This document shows, piece after piece, positions 34,256 to 43,128 of a stretch of 64,000 bases of DNA. Where the stretch lies: contig JABSRN010000042.1 of assembly GCA_013214025.1 (NCBI GenBank), positions 1-64,000 of the forward strand. The letters run 5' to 3'. The notes beneath the pieces were generated by a model that did no database searches, was not told the origin of the DNA, and saw only the letters and a list, made by a program, of their open reading frames with translations. The stretch is from Polyangiaceae bacterium. Its GTDB lineage: Bacteria > Myxococcota_A > Polyangia > Polyangiales > Polyangiaceae. Numbering within the stretch: position 1 is the stretch's first letter; each line of letters opens with the position of its first letter. The translations under genes were made by a program, and so were the position numbers.

Positions 34256-34705
34256 TCACGACGGAGACGCCGTCTCGGGACCCAACATGTGTTCGAGCAA
34301 CTCATCGGGGATACGGCACGGCCGGTGCTCCGCATTCACACACGCCAGCAGCGTGTGGCCTTCAACGAGCGTGGTGATGCCTTCAACGTCAGCCCGACAA
34401 ACCTCGTAATCGAAGCGAGTCGTCACGCGGGTCAGCTTGGCGATCCGAACCGTAATATTGAGATCGTCATTGAAGCGAGCGGGTTTCTTGAAGCGACTGG
34501 TCGCCTCAATCACCGGCATATGGAATCCCTTCGCATTGAGTTCCCGGTAGTTCAGCCCTCGCCGCATCAGGTACTCGATGCGGGCCGCCTCGACGTACTG
34601 GAGGTAGCGCGAGTGGTGCACAATCCCCATGGCGTCCGTCTCACAAAAACGCACACGTAACCTGAGCGTGGTGTGGCAAGGCTCAAGGTCGGCTTCGGAA
34701 GTCAC
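34256..34705 (-). CDS. Hot-dog acyl-CoA thioesterase, YbgC type
   Basis: A 149-residue 4HBT-fold protein. The family motif is clear: RFCETDAMGIVHHSRYLQYV, with the catalytic Asp in ETDAMG, then EAARIEYLMRRGL and FKKPARFNDDL. YbgC proteins hydrolyse acyl-CoA thioesters in the cytoplasm and are often linked to envelope genes. The stop TGA overlaps the ATG of the damaged sulfatase-family gene, showing that the two once formed an operon. The length is normal and nothing essential is missing. Confidence 0.92.
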   Translation of the reverse strand: MTSEADLEPCHTTLRLRVRFCETDAMGIVHHSRYLQYVEAARIEYLMRRGLNYRELNAKGFHMPVIEATSRFKKPARFNDDLNITVRIAKLTRVTTRFDYEVCRADVEGITTLVEGHTLLACVNAEHRPCRIPDELLEHMLGPETASPS

Positions 34706-34745
34706 AGGTGCTCAGGAGGGGTACGGGCAAAAGCGCGGATTGCCC

Positions 34746-35213
34746 TTAGATTCGACCGAGCGCAAGACCCAAGGCGAGGCATGCGAAGCCCAAGCCGTTC
34801 TGCAGCATCAAGCCGCCAAAGGCCGCCAACGTACGGCCGTCGTTAAAGAGCTCTGTGGATTCAAAGACGTAGGTCGAAAATGTCGTAAATGACCCGAGAA
34901 ACCCGGTAAAAACTGCCAACCGGAGCTCTGGGCCCAGCCGGACCTTCTGTTCCCCCAGCGCCCAGATGAGTCCGAACAGAAAACATCCCAGAATGTTTAC
35001 GCTGGCCGTGCCTAGGGGCCACGCCGACGCCAACTGGGAACGAGACACCCAGCTACTCAGCAGAAAGCGCCCGCTCGCCCCACACATGCCCCCAAGGGCC
35101 ACACAGAGTAGTTTGAGTAACACAGCGAGCCACCGTACTGGATCCGCTCGCCCCGGGACAATTCTCGAGCTCTCCGGCACGCTCTCCGGAGCTATCCAGG
35201 GGAGAATATTCAC
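34746..35213 (-). CDS. crcB: Fluoride channel CrcB (Fluc)
   Basis: This encodes 155 residues as read from GTG 35213. A better start may be GTG 35180, which has GGAGAG upstream. The CrcB core has four membrane helices: VALGGMCGASGRFLL, LGTASVNILGCFLFGLIWAL with the key Asn, VFTGFLGSFTTFSTYVFEST with the Phe/Thr-rich pore motif, and a final helix. It exports fluoride across the inner membrane as a dual-topology dimer. I looked for a fluoride riboswitch in the leader and did not find one. It is divergent from the Omp85-type gene. Confidence 0.92.
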   Translation of the reverse strand: MNILPWIAPESVPESSRIVPGRADPVRWLAVLLKLLCVALGGMCGASGRFLLSSWVSRSQLASAWPLGTASVNILGCFLFGLIWALGEQKVRLGPELRLAVFTGFLGSFTTFSTYVFESTELFNDGRTLAAFGGLMLQNGLGFACLALGLALGRI

Positions 35214-35351
35214 CGAAGTCCGGCGTAGCCGCAGCCCCGGTCCGTGAACCTGGGGAGCCGCCAGATTGCGGTGGTGTGCCCGCGGCGTTACGCTGCTCGC
35301 GGGTCAGCGCGAACAATGAATCCCTTTTGCCCCCGGGCCGTCGCACTCAGC

Positions 35352-37064
35352 ATGGTCAGCCGCCGATCTTGCGCCTGGTCTCTAGCGGGAGCCCTCCATC
35401 TGTTGCTTAGCCCGATCCCTGCGGCGGTCGCTCAGCCCGAGCCGCCAGAAAGCGCGCCACCTGAGCCGGCTGCGACCTCCAGCCCGACGCCGCCGTCTCC
35501 GTCGCCTCCCGATCCAGCTGCCCCCCCAACGGCTCCGGTCCCTGCGCCCCCTCCTGTGCAAGGCCCCAGCTCGTCCTCCGCGCCCACCTCCCCAGGAGCG
35601 TCAGCAGCGGTCGAGGCGTCTCCCGCAGACCGGGCACTTCCGAAACCTCCCGGCCAGAGCCGTAGCGCAGCCAACCAGAGCCCCCTGAGATACACACTGG
35701 AGAGTATCGAGGTCCGAGGCAATGCCAAGACACGTTCTCGAGTTGTGCTTCGCTACGTTCCCTTTCACCCCGGCGACATCATCGACGTCGATGAGCCCGC
35801 GATCGCGCTGACCCGTTATCGCCTACTCGGCACGGGCTTCTTCCGTGATGTGCAATTCAATCTGCGGAAAGGAAGTAGCCGAGGACGGGTCGTGCTCGTG
35901 ATCGAAGTGGTCGAGAGAAATACCCTGGTGGTCAGTGATGTACTGATGGGAATCGCCGAGGGGGCCTCCATCCATAGCGACAGCCGCGACCTCACTCCCT
36001 ACGCCGGTTTCGACATCGCCGAAACGAACTTAGGGGGCACCGGAATCACGCTCGGAGCCGCACTGGCATTGGACCGCTCGCAGCTCGCCCTGCGCCTGCG
36101 GTTCCTTGACCCCGCCTTCCTCGGTGGGGATTTCATGACCCATGGCGAATTGATCTACAGCGATGCTGTCGACTTCGCCGGCAACACCGACGTCGTGTGG
36201 GACGACCCCAGTCAAGTGTCCGGGGTGCCGCGGCTCGCCCCCATCACATACAATCGCTTCGGCGGATCGCTCGGAGCCGGAACCGATCTATCGGTTTCCA
36301 CTCAGCTCTGGTTCAACTACCGACTCGAAACGATCGAAACTCATCTCCCGCGATTCGCCTCCCACCGGCGAGGGCTGGATCGCGAGCCAGTCCCTTTCGA
36401 CATACTGCCTGACCACAGCGTACTGTCCACCGTCCGGGCGAGCCTCCAACAGGACACTCGAGACAAACCCTTTCTTCCGACCACTGGCTGGCTGACCACC
36501 CTCACCGGGGAGGTCAGCCTTTCGCCAACCGGCAGCGACTACGCCTATCAACGGCTAGATCTGAGCATCTCACGCTGGTGGAAGCTACCTTCGGATCATG
36601 TGATTCGTTTAGACGCCTTTGCAGGCGCGATCACGGGCACGGCGCCGTTCTTCGAGCAGTATTACGTCGGCGACTTCAGCGATTTCCTGCCCGCCCGTTT
36701 CCTCGGCTTGAGCTTCGATACTCGACCGTCGCCGAACTTCCTTGGCACAGACATCATCGAAATCCGCTACGCGCGGTACGCGGGAAAACTCAGCGGGGAA
36801 TATCGCATCCCCCTCTACCGCGGCACCCGCTCCGTATACGGCATCGACTTTTTCTCGAACCTCGGCGTCTTCGGTATCGCCAACCCTCGGGACATCGAGC
36901 GCCCGCCCTCCGGCTACAGCGGGGCGAGCCGATTGCCTGTGGATCTCACCGCGAATCTGGGCTTCCGAATGGACACCAGCGCAGGCGGTTTCTCCTTCGC
37001 CTTCGCCAACGTACTGGGCTTTCTGCCCCTAGAGCGAGATAGCCGACCGGAGCCAGTACAGTGA
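35352..37064 (+). CDS. Omp85/BamA-TamA family outer-membrane protein
   Basis: About 570 residues from ATG 35352, giving a clean signal peptide (CAWSLAGALHLLLSPIPAAV, then AQ); ATG 35316 is an alternative. A very Pro/Ser-rich linker occupies residues 30-110. A single POTRA domain follows (YTLESIEVRGNAKTRSRVVL, FHPGDIIDVDEPA), then a C-terminal beta-barrel with alternating aromatic and polar strands. It has one POTRA only, fewer than BamA, so it is more like a TamA/TpsB-type or specialised Omp85. It probably inserts or exports outer-membrane material. The next gene overlaps its stop. Confidence 0.85.
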   Translation: MVSRRSCAWSLAGALHLLLSPIPAAVAQPEPPESAPPEPAATSSPTPPSPSPPDPAAPPTAPVPAPPPVQGPSSSSAPTSPGASAAVEASPADRALPKPPGQSRSAANQSPLRYTLESIEVRGNAKTRSRVVLRYVPFHPGDIIDVDEPAIALTRYRLLGTGFFRDVQFNLRKGSSRGRVVLVIEVVERNTLVVSDVLMGIAEGASIHSDSRDLTPYAGFDIAETNLGGTGITLGAALALDRSQLALRLRFLDPAFLGGDFMTHGELIYSDAVDFAGNTDVVWDDPSQVSGVPRLAPITYNRFGGSLGAGTDLSVSTQLWFNYRLETIETHLPRFASHRRGLDREPVPFDILPDHSVLSTVRASLQQDTRDKPFLPTTGWLTTLTGEVSLSPTGSDYAYQRLDLSISRWWKLPSDHVIRLDAFAGAITGTAPFFEQYYVGDFSDFLPARFLGLSFDTRPSPNFLGTDIIEIRYARYAGKLSGEYRIPLYRGTRSVYGIDFFSNLGVFGIANPRDIERPPSGYSGASRLPVDLTANLGFRMDTSAGGFSFAFANVLGFLPLERDSRPEPVQ

Positions 37065-37771
37065 TGCTCTCGGGGAAGACACGGCGGGCGGGCAGCGCCC
37101 ATGTCATCGCCTTACTGCTGATCGGCGTTTTCGTTCAACTGATGCGACCCTCCCCCGCCCGCGCCCAAGAATCGGCGCACATCATCAAGGGGGCCCCGCG
37201 GAAGGCGCGCTTTGCGTGGAACTCAGACCGAAGCCGCTTGCTCGTGAACGTCGGCTTCTACGACGTCGTGAGTGGCAAAGTGCGGCGCAAGCTCACCCGT
37301 GGGCTGCCGACAACCATCGTTTTGACGGCCATGCTCTACGCCGATAAAAACCCGAAACCCATTTCCACAACAGTCCAGAGCTGCCGAGTCACGTGGCACG
37401 TCTGGGACGAATTGTATCGAATCGTTCTTCATCGTCTCGGGCAGAAACGTACGCGCTGGACGCCCACAATCGACGGCGTGCTCCGCACCTGCGCACGCGC
37501 ACATAAACTCGAGGTAGCGACGGCTCGTCAGGCGGCCAGCGCCAAATCGCTCTATCTGCGTGCCCGTGTTCAAGTCAACCCGATCGACCCGGCCGTGCTG
37601 CAGAAAATCAAACGTTGGGTCAGCCGACCGCTGCGGACGGGTGTCCCCGCTCCCGGCGATGCTTTGTTCAGCACATTTACGGGCCTGTTCATGAAACGCT
37701 TCGACGCGGCGGAACGGACCCTTGAGTTTCGTACAACCCCCGCTGCCCCTCACAGCCGAGCGGAATCCTAG
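37064..37771 (+). CDS. Secreted protein of unknown function, partner of the Omp85 gene
   Basis: A 235-residue protein whose ATG overlaps the Omp85 stop (TGATG), so they are translationally coupled. A signal peptide is visible (HVIALLLIGVFVQLM, cleavage near SPARAQ). The mature part has strand-like segments (SRLLVNVGFYDVV, RGLPTTIVLTAML, CRVTWHVWDELYRIVL) reminiscent of the DUF4390-type periplasmic fold, but the match is by impression only. It may assist the barrel, for example as a substrate or chaperone. Confidence 0.7.
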   Translation: MLSGKTRRAGSAHVIALLLIGVFVQLMRPSPARAQESAHIIKGAPRKARFAWNSDRSRLLVNVGFYDVVSGKVRRKLTRGLPTTIVLTAMLYADKNPKPISTTVQSCRVTWHVWDELYRIVLHRLGQKRTRWTPTIDGVLRTCARAHKLEVATARQAASAKSLYLRARVQVNPIDPAVLQKIKRWVSRPLRTGVPAPGDALFSTFTGLFMKRFDAAERTLEFRTTPAAPHSRAES

Positions 37772-37784
37772 AGACCAGCTCTCC

Positions 37785-38447
37785 CTATTCGAAAACGGGA
37801 AAACCGTCGCCCAGCTCCGGCGCCGGGTAGCTCGCCATGCGTGCGATCAAGTAATACCGATACTGATGCGGCGTTGACGACCAACGTATCGGGCCGACGC
37901 TGCGAGCAACGCATGCAGCAGCGCGTTTGGCCTGCGGTCCTTTCCAGTCGCCACTCCGGCCGGGAAACACCTTGTAGCGCTGCCGCGAAAAATCGAGTTC
38001 TAGGACGTAATTTAACGTCCCCGCCTTGCCGGTATTGGGAGCGCACTCGGTGGTGGCAGCGATGGCCTTTGCCAAGCCCTCTTCAAGGCTAGCTAAGGCG
38101 TCGCACAGGCCGCCCTCGTTGCCCCGCGACTTTTTAGACGCGCTGCATTTGACTCGCTGCACCGGCCCGATCTTCACACGACTCTTGCCGCTCAAGCCTG
38201 CGTCGACTTTGGAGCGAAGCAAGCCACCGTGATCCATCGCACCGCTAGCTCGCTCGCCATCCCCGGAAGGCGGAGCGGGGGAGGGTCGGCGCAGGAGATA
38301 CAGCGGAATCGCCAACATCGCCAATACCACGCTCACAGTGACAATCACCTGAGCGCGCAACGGTCGGTCGTTGCCGGCTCCTCCCAAGCCCAGGCGCCGA
38401 CGCGACATCTCCTTGAGAGGTCCTGAGGGGCGGCGTCCGGAGTTCAT
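37785..38447 (-). CDS. Membrane-anchored protein with Cys-containing C-terminal domain
   Basis: A 220-residue protein with a cytoplasmic basic N-terminus, one membrane helix around residues 33-52 (VIVTVSVVLAMLAIPLYLL) and a periplasmic domain. That domain has CAPNTGKAGTLNYVLELDFS and YKVFPGRSGDWKGPQAKRAA, a pattern I associate with conserved unnamed Myxococcota proteins. It is convergent with the DUF4390-like gene, 13 bases away. No enzymatic motif is visible. Confidence 0.72.
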   Translation of the reverse strand: MNSGRRPSGPLKEMSRRRLGLGGAGNDRPLRAQVIVTVSVVLAMLAIPLYLLRRPSPAPPSGDGERASGAMDHGGLLRSKVDAGLSGKSRVKIGPVQRVKCSASKKSRGNEGGLCDALASLEEGLAKAIAATTECAPNTGKAGTLNYVLELDFSRQRYKVFPGRSGDWKGPQAKRAAACVARSVGPIRWSSTPHQYRYYLIARMASYPAPELGDGFPVFE

Positions 38448-38556
38448 GGGAGCAGAGCTAAGACTAGACGGGGCAACGAGTCGGCGTCATCGCGCGCTTG
38501 GGGGCTAAGTCTGCCGGGGCCAAGCGCCAGGCTCTCAGACGGGCAGGGCAAGAGCG

Positions 38557-40254
38557 CTAGGGGTCGATCAGGGAATCGACAGCCTGGTTGGGCTCGGCCT
38601 GTTCCAGAGTCGCCTCAAGCTCAAGGGTTTCGGGCATAAGGCCTTTCACCTGAGACACAACCTGCTCCACGATGTTCTGCGCTTCCTCGATACGCGGCCC
38701 CGTCATCACCAAAGCGAACTTCAGCGGCGCCGTGCGGCCGGCAATCACCGGAACCATCGATAGTACGAGAATCTCAGTGAGCTCGATAACTCGTTGAGCG
38801 GCGCGACGCAGAGCCAGCATTTCCAAAATGGTCGGACGATCGCTAACCAAGCGGTTGGGACTCTTGATGTGATAGTGGGCAACGGACAGCGGGACACCAT
38901 CCCACTCGGAGAATTTCAGTTCGTCCTGTAGATTGGCGCGGAACTGGTCGCGGTGCAGTAGCCCGGTCAACCCGTCACACTGCTCCAAGTAGGTGCGCGC
39001 ACGTTTTAGATTGGGTGACTCGTTGTTGAAGCTCACCAACTTGACGCGGCACTCGCCGAACTGAGCCTCGCCGCCGTGCAGCAAGGTCATGTTCTGCTTT
39101 CGGTCGTAGCTGTGATCGGCATAGGTACCGTTGGTACTGCCCAAATCCTCGATGACCCAGCTCCCCGCCTGCCAACGAAGCTGAGCATGACTGCCACTCA
39201 CCGTAGCTTCGGGAATGCAAATGTCCTGGCTACTTCGACGACCGATCTTCATCGTGACCTTGTCGAGCGGGAACAATTTGCCCGCGACTTTTTTTGCGTT
39301 CGTCGCGAAGGTCACCAATAGCGACTGGGCGCCTGGCGTAAACGACTGAGCCACGTTCCGCCCAAGGGGGGGGCCCGGTGAAATACGCTCCCTGGGAATT
39401 TGCGCCTGACTGGTCGTGTAAGAAGCCGGGTTAAAAAAACGCAACCGTTTCGCCTGCGGACGAAGCTCGGGGTTCTCCCCCAAACAACGGAAGATCTGTT
39501 TGACCTCATCGATCGATAGCCCCGCCGGCACGTCAAACATGATTTGCGATCGCATGGGTTTGGAGCGAGGACGCGCCCCGGGCTCGGGGACGCGGCAAGT
39601 CCACATCTCCCAGAGCGTCAGGCCCAATGCGTAAATGTCATCCTCCGGGCTGGCTCCCCCCGAACGCAAACGTTCCGGCGCCATGTAGTTAGGCGTGCCA
39701 CCGTCCGGCGGCGCTCCGGGTCGACGTTTACTGAGTCGGGCTCTTTCTTGAGCGAAGCCAAAGTCCAAGATGACCGCGCGATCCGCGGTGACCATGACAT
39801 TGCCCGGTTTTAGATCGCCATGAACCAAACCCTGCTCGTGGATCGCCGCGAGCCCTGCGGAGGCTTCGCTCGCGATCTTGCGAAACTCATCTGCCGTGTA
39901 GCCACCCTTGGCTTTTCTTCGACGTATGTGGCTATGAAGGGTCTTGCCCGCTATGTGTTCCATTACGAGCACCGGACCGAAAGAGCTCGGCGCCAAGTCG
40001 TGCACCCGACACACATTCGGATGACTAATGGAACGCGCTAGCAGTAGCTCCTGCCGCAGCGCCTCATCGTCGCCGGGCATCCGCGACTCCTCGCGAACAA
40101 TCTTGACGGCGATAGCCTCCAGCGTGCTCCGATCGTAAGCACTGAATACCTCGCCCATCCCGCCCTTGCCGAGGCTCTCGCGGATCTCGTACCGGTCATT
40201 GAGTACGTCCCCTGTCTTGAGCGGGGTTTTGGCGGCTCTACGAGGCTCGGACAT
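38557..40254 (-). CDS. Ser/Thr kinase - FHA - degenerate GGDEF-like protein
   Basis: A 565-residue protein. The kinase domain has a Gly loop (LGKGGMGEVF), Lys in AVKIV, a catalytic loop HGDLKPGNV (non-RD because Gly replaces Arg), and DFGFAQ and MAPERL motifs. An FHA domain follows (IGRRSSQDICIPEATVSGSH, LGSTNGTY), which binds phospho-Thr peptides. The last 150 residues start QCDGLTGLLHRDQF, as in GGDEF domains (DGLTGLxNR), and keep the fold pattern, but the catalytic GGDEF loop is absent. A signalling scaffold that recognises phosphorylated partners is likely. There is no membrane segment. Confidence 0.9.
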   Translation of the reverse strand: MSEPRRAAKTPLKTGDVLNDRYEIRESLGKGGMGEVFSAYDRSTLEAIAVKIVREESRMPGDDEALRQELLLARSISHPNVCRVHDLAPSSFGPVLVMEHIAGKTLHSHIRRRKAKGGYTADEFRKIASEASAGLAAIHEQGLVHGDLKPGNVMVTADRAVILDFGFAQERARLSKRRPGAPPDGGTPNYMAPERLRSGGASPEDDIYALGLTLWEMWTCRVPEPGARPRSKPMRSQIMFDVPAGLSIDEVKQIFRCLGENPELRPQAKRLRFFNPASYTTSQAQIPRERISPGPPLGRNVAQSFTPGAQSLLVTFATNAKKVAGKLFPLDKVTMKIGRRSSQDICIPEATVSGSHAQLRWQAGSWVIEDLGSTNGTYADHSYDRKQNMTLLHGGEAQFGECRVKLVSFNNESPNLKRARTYLEQCDGLTGLLHRDQFRANLQDELKFSEWDGVPLSVAHYHIKSPNRLVSDRPTILEMLALRRAAQRVIELTEILVLSMVPVIAGRTAPLKFALVMTGPRIEEAQNIVEQVVSQVKGLMPETLELEATLEQAEPNQAVDSLIDP

Positions 40255-40346
40255 AGCGGTGGTCGCGACGGATCGCGGATAGCTAGGTTCCCCGATTTAG
40301 CGCCGCGTTGCAATCTCGACCCCGGTTGTGGAGCACAAGATAGCGC

Positions 40347-41861
40347 TCAGGCCTGCACTTCCAGGCCAGCTGGCCCACCCGAGGCTTCAAAGTCGTCTTT
40401 TGACTCTTGGTCGACTCGGGGACCAAAGGGCTCCGGCTGACCCGCCGCGCCCCATACGAGTAGCTCCCCAGAGGGTTCCCCATCGACATTTTCCAGTACA
40501 AAATGGGTTCGGGTGGCAGGAAACTGCTGAATTTTGTCAGGTACCGTCTCTTCTTCCGCCCAGGCGCCGAGATTCACATATGTAATTCCATCGTGATCCG
40601 ACAGTTCAGGCAGGTGAGTGTGACCCATCACCACGAACGCGGCTGGAAATAGGCTCCCGATGGCGCGGGTTTGGCGCCGTAATTGATCACTCGGATCGAT
40701 CGCGACGCGGGAACTATTCCAGGCCGCAGCCAGAGCGACGAGCACGACGCACAGACCCCCACCCGCAATCAGCTGATAGTGCCACTGATCGAATACCACG
40801 AAAAACGTGAGCAACAGCAGTGCGCCTAGTGCCCCCAGAACAACCCGCTCCAAGAAAAAACAGGAGAGGATGTGAGAAACGCTACGAGTCGCAGGCGGCA
40901 CCTGAAGTCTCTCAAGACGACGCAAGCGATTGATTCCCAAACGTCGTCGACGGCCAAGGAGCGACATGCGCCGCTCTTGCTCAAGCCGAATCTTCGCTGT
41001 GGCGTCCGAAAAATGCGCTCGCCAAACGGTCAGCAAACGATGTACGGCCAACATAAATCGTACAATAAGTTTCCAAGCCCCAGAAAGACCGAGGCGCTTG
41101 GCAAAGCGGATGTAGTGCAGCGGCCCGGCACCGTCATGACCCGACTCCGACATGCCCAGCGGGCGCACCACATAGCGGAGCATGATGTCCGCGACTGACC
41201 GCGAAGAGCGACGCGGATCCAGCGGAGATACAGGATTGAGTACATGATCGACGGAGCACCAGCCATCGTACTGGTGCCCGTGCTCAATGTAGACTCGATC
41301 CTTTTCATAATAGAACCAAGGCCGAAATTCGATCTTATCCCGGGAGAAGTCCGCAAATTGGTGGAGCTGGGACCGAAATTCGTCCTTCACCGATTCCCAA
41401 TGAAAGTCCACGTCATGATTGCCGCGGACCACCACGAGGCTGTTGCCCGCGGCTAGGAACTCCGCCAATGCACGAAACACATCGGCGTGATGCTCGACAA
41501 CACATCGTAGCTTGATCAATGTGTGTTCTTCAGCACTGCCAAGCCCGTTCTGTACCTCTTCTTTGCTGAGACTCAGGCGAAGCTCATTCTCGTCAGCTTC
41601 TATGCTCATGCCGGCAAAGTCGACGAAGTCTCCTGCAATCACAAGACGCCAGCACTTGCCACCTCGTCGGTGCGTTGCGTACCAACGGAGTAAGTTGGCG
41701 AGCTCACGGTCTCGACGCAGACTGTGCTCTGGATAGAGAGGGGCGTCGGGTTGGGCGAACTGAATGAGGTCGCTACCGAGATGAACGTCAGAGAAGATCA
41801 GGAGGTTGTGAGAGTGCACGGCTGAGGGGGGAGACGAGTGAGAAAGTTCACCTTTCAACAT
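40347..41861 (-). CDS. Calcineurin-like metallophosphoesterase with inserted membrane hairpin
   Basis: A 504-residue protein. All metal motifs are present: FSDVHLGSD (Asp25, His27), GDFVDFAG, VVRGNHDVDFHW, IEHGHQYDGW and VVMGHTHLPEL. Between the last two sits an insertion with two hydrophobic helices at about residues 335-380 (LGALGALLLLTFFVVFDQWH, then GGGLCVVLVALAAAW). The catalytic domain therefore straddles a membrane hairpin and should act at the inner face of the membrane. Relatives include UDP-diacylglucosamine hydrolase-like and Icc-like enzymes; the substrate is unknown. Confidence 0.88.
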   Translation of the reverse strand: MLKGELSHSSPPSAVHSHNLLIFSDVHLGSDLIQFAQPDAPLYPEHSLRRDRELANLLRWYATHRRGGKCWRLVIAGDFVDFAGMSIEADENELRLSLSKEEVQNGLGSAEEHTLIKLRCVVEHHADVFRALAEFLAAGNSLVVVRGNHDVDFHWESVKDEFRSQLHQFADFSRDKIEFRPWFYYEKDRVYIEHGHQYDGWCSVDHVLNPVSPLDPRRSSRSVADIMLRYVVRPLGMSESGHDGAGPLHYIRFAKRLGLSGAWKLIVRFMLAVHRLLTVWRAHFSDATAKIRLEQERRMSLLGRRRRLGINRLRRLERLQVPPATRSVSHILSCFFLERVVLGALGALLLLTFFVVFDQWHYQLIAGGGLCVVLVALAAAWNSSRVAIDPSDQLRRQTRAIGSLFPAAFVVMGHTHLPELSDHDGITYVNLGAWAEEETVPDKIQQFPATRTHFVLENVDGEPSGELLVWGAAGQPEPFGPRVDQESKDDFEASGGPAGLEVQA

Positions 41862-42078
41862 AGCTCACGGGGACAGGTCGCGCACGCGCGCCCCCAAAGG
41901 AAACCTCCCAGACGTTGGCGACGCAGCGCGTCCGAAACGCCGCTTGCTGCCGATGGTGGAACTGAGGTCCCCGGCCGGACTCAATCCACGCATCACGCCC
42001 TGCGTCATCGAAAGCTGCCCGATGACTGCTTCCTGCAGCTGGGAATAACGCCCGGCCGTAGTGCAGCGCCAACATCGA

Positions 42079-43128
42079 CTATTTCAGGGCTGCTTCTAGT
42101 CGCGTCAATCCGATCGTTACCAAAATGTCACCGCTGCTAACGGGTGTGTCTTTCGGGGGATTGAGCTCGGTCTTTCCAGCCCGCTGAAGACCGATCAGGT
42201 GATGGCCTTCGTTCTGGCAACTAGTGCACATGGCGGCGTAATCGCGTGTCTCTCCTTGGTGAGCCGCGAGAAACACCTGCTGCCCGCCTTGATTGCTCGT
42301 GAGAGCTTCAATCACCTCCTGGACGCCGGGATTGATCAGCTCATGGGTGATGAAGTGCGCGTCAAAACGTGACGTACAGACGATGCGATCACAACCCGCC
42401 TTCCTCACCAGTTCCTCGGTCGCGTAATCAACACACTCGACTACGGTGAACACCTGTCTCGACCGTGCCTCCACTGCCAATGTCACGGCTACATTGCGAT
42501 CGTCGGAACTCGGATCGCCCGGGCGCTTCGACAAGATAACGGCGTGGGTCGCGTAATCGATGCTCGCTCGGGTCAGCGTTTCATCCCGCGTCGGGTTGCC
42601 GCGCACAAAGTGGAGGTTTCGTTGCACCAACTCCGGGGGGAGTTCTTCGAGATCCTCGTCGACAATTACTATTTCTTTGTGGGCACCGAAGGCCGGGTCG
42701 CCACTGAGTTCGTTGAGCACCCGCCGGACTTTCGCCAGGTTTGGAAAATTGACGATTACGAGGTGATCTTTGAGGTTGAACGAGCTCATACCGTGGGCTT
42801 CTTTCGTTTGGGCTGCGACGAGGGCACTCGCCGCGAGGCTCAATACATATCCGAGTAGGCCGATGCCTAGGAACATCAATGGCAGCGCCACTAACATCCG
42901 GCCGCCAGCCGATATCGGGTAAAAGTCTCCGTACCCAACCGTGGTTATAGTGACGACCGCATACCAAAAACCATCAATCCATCTCAGCTGCGGGTTCGCC
43001 GGAAGCTCGAAGTACATGAAACCCGAGGTCCCGTAGAGCAGCACAGACAGGCTCAGCGCAATCGCCCGCACCCAGGCAGAAGGACGCCGCAAAATTCGTC
43101 GATACCAAAACCGGAGAAAGAGGCTCAC
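42079..43128 (-). CDS. Two-TM potassium channel with RCK (TrkA-type) domains
   Basis: About 349 residues from GTG 43128, which overlaps the SNase stop as GTGA; GTG 43146 is an alternative. The first helix is AIALSLSVLLYGTSGFMYF. The pore has VVTITTVGYGDFYPIS, the K+ selectivity filter, and the second helix is MLVALPLMFLGIGLLGYVLS. A TrkA-N-like domain follows (HLVIVNFPNLAKVRRVLNEL) although the first Gly of GxGxxG is replaced, and a TrkA-C domain ends the protein (PKDTPVSSGDILVTIG). This matches MthK/Kch-type ligand-gated K+ channels. The altered nucleotide loop suggests a changed or absent NAD/ATP ligand. Confidence 0.9.
   Translation of the reverse strand: MSLFLRFWYRRILRRPSAWVRAIALSLSVLLYGTSGFMYFELPANPQLRWIDGFWYAVVTITTVGYGDFYPISAGGRMLVALPLMFLGIGLLGYVLSLAASALVAAQTKEAHGMSSFNLKDHLVIVNFPNLAKVRRVLNELSGDPAFGAHKEIVIVDEDLEELPPELVQRNLHFVRGNPTRDETLTRASIDYATHAVILSKRPGDPSSDDRNVAVTLAVEARSRQVFTVVECVDYATEELVRKAGCDRIVCTSRFDAHFITHELINPGVQEVIEALTSNQGGQQVFLAAHQGETRDYAAMCTSCQNEGHHLIGLQRAGKTELNPPKDTPVSSGDILVTIGLTRLEAALK

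Larger units (their letters stand above)
33059..34256 (-). pseudogene. Frameshifted, truncated sulfatase-family membrane protein
   Basis: ATG at 34256 overlaps the thioesterase stop (TGATG) and opens MAPTTATAVVGAHARAGLLL, then GALASSVDQLVFRASVLS, a plausible first membrane segment. An 11-G run at 34133-34143 (11 C on the coding strand) shifts the frame. With 10 C the protein continues PPPSLRDSLVGSVMTASVYG and joins the frame starting at GTG 34114. The rest is alkaline-phosphatase/sulfatase-like (NVLLVTLVSIRRDRLGYEGG, AAHSNYSQMALLSSLFPYRG) but has Val where the family has a metal-binding Asp, and it stops at LRYVDQQLVSAIV before the usual DHGE motif. The gene therefore seems damaged at three points. 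Bases 32788-33058 downstream hold no recognisable continuation. It could instead be a homopolymer sequencing error plus divergence. Confidence 0.72.

Noticed and set aside
35214-35351. Fluoride riboswitch in the crcB leader
   Set aside because: The conserved fluoride-aptamer segments were not found on either strand between crcB and the divergent Omp85-type gene.
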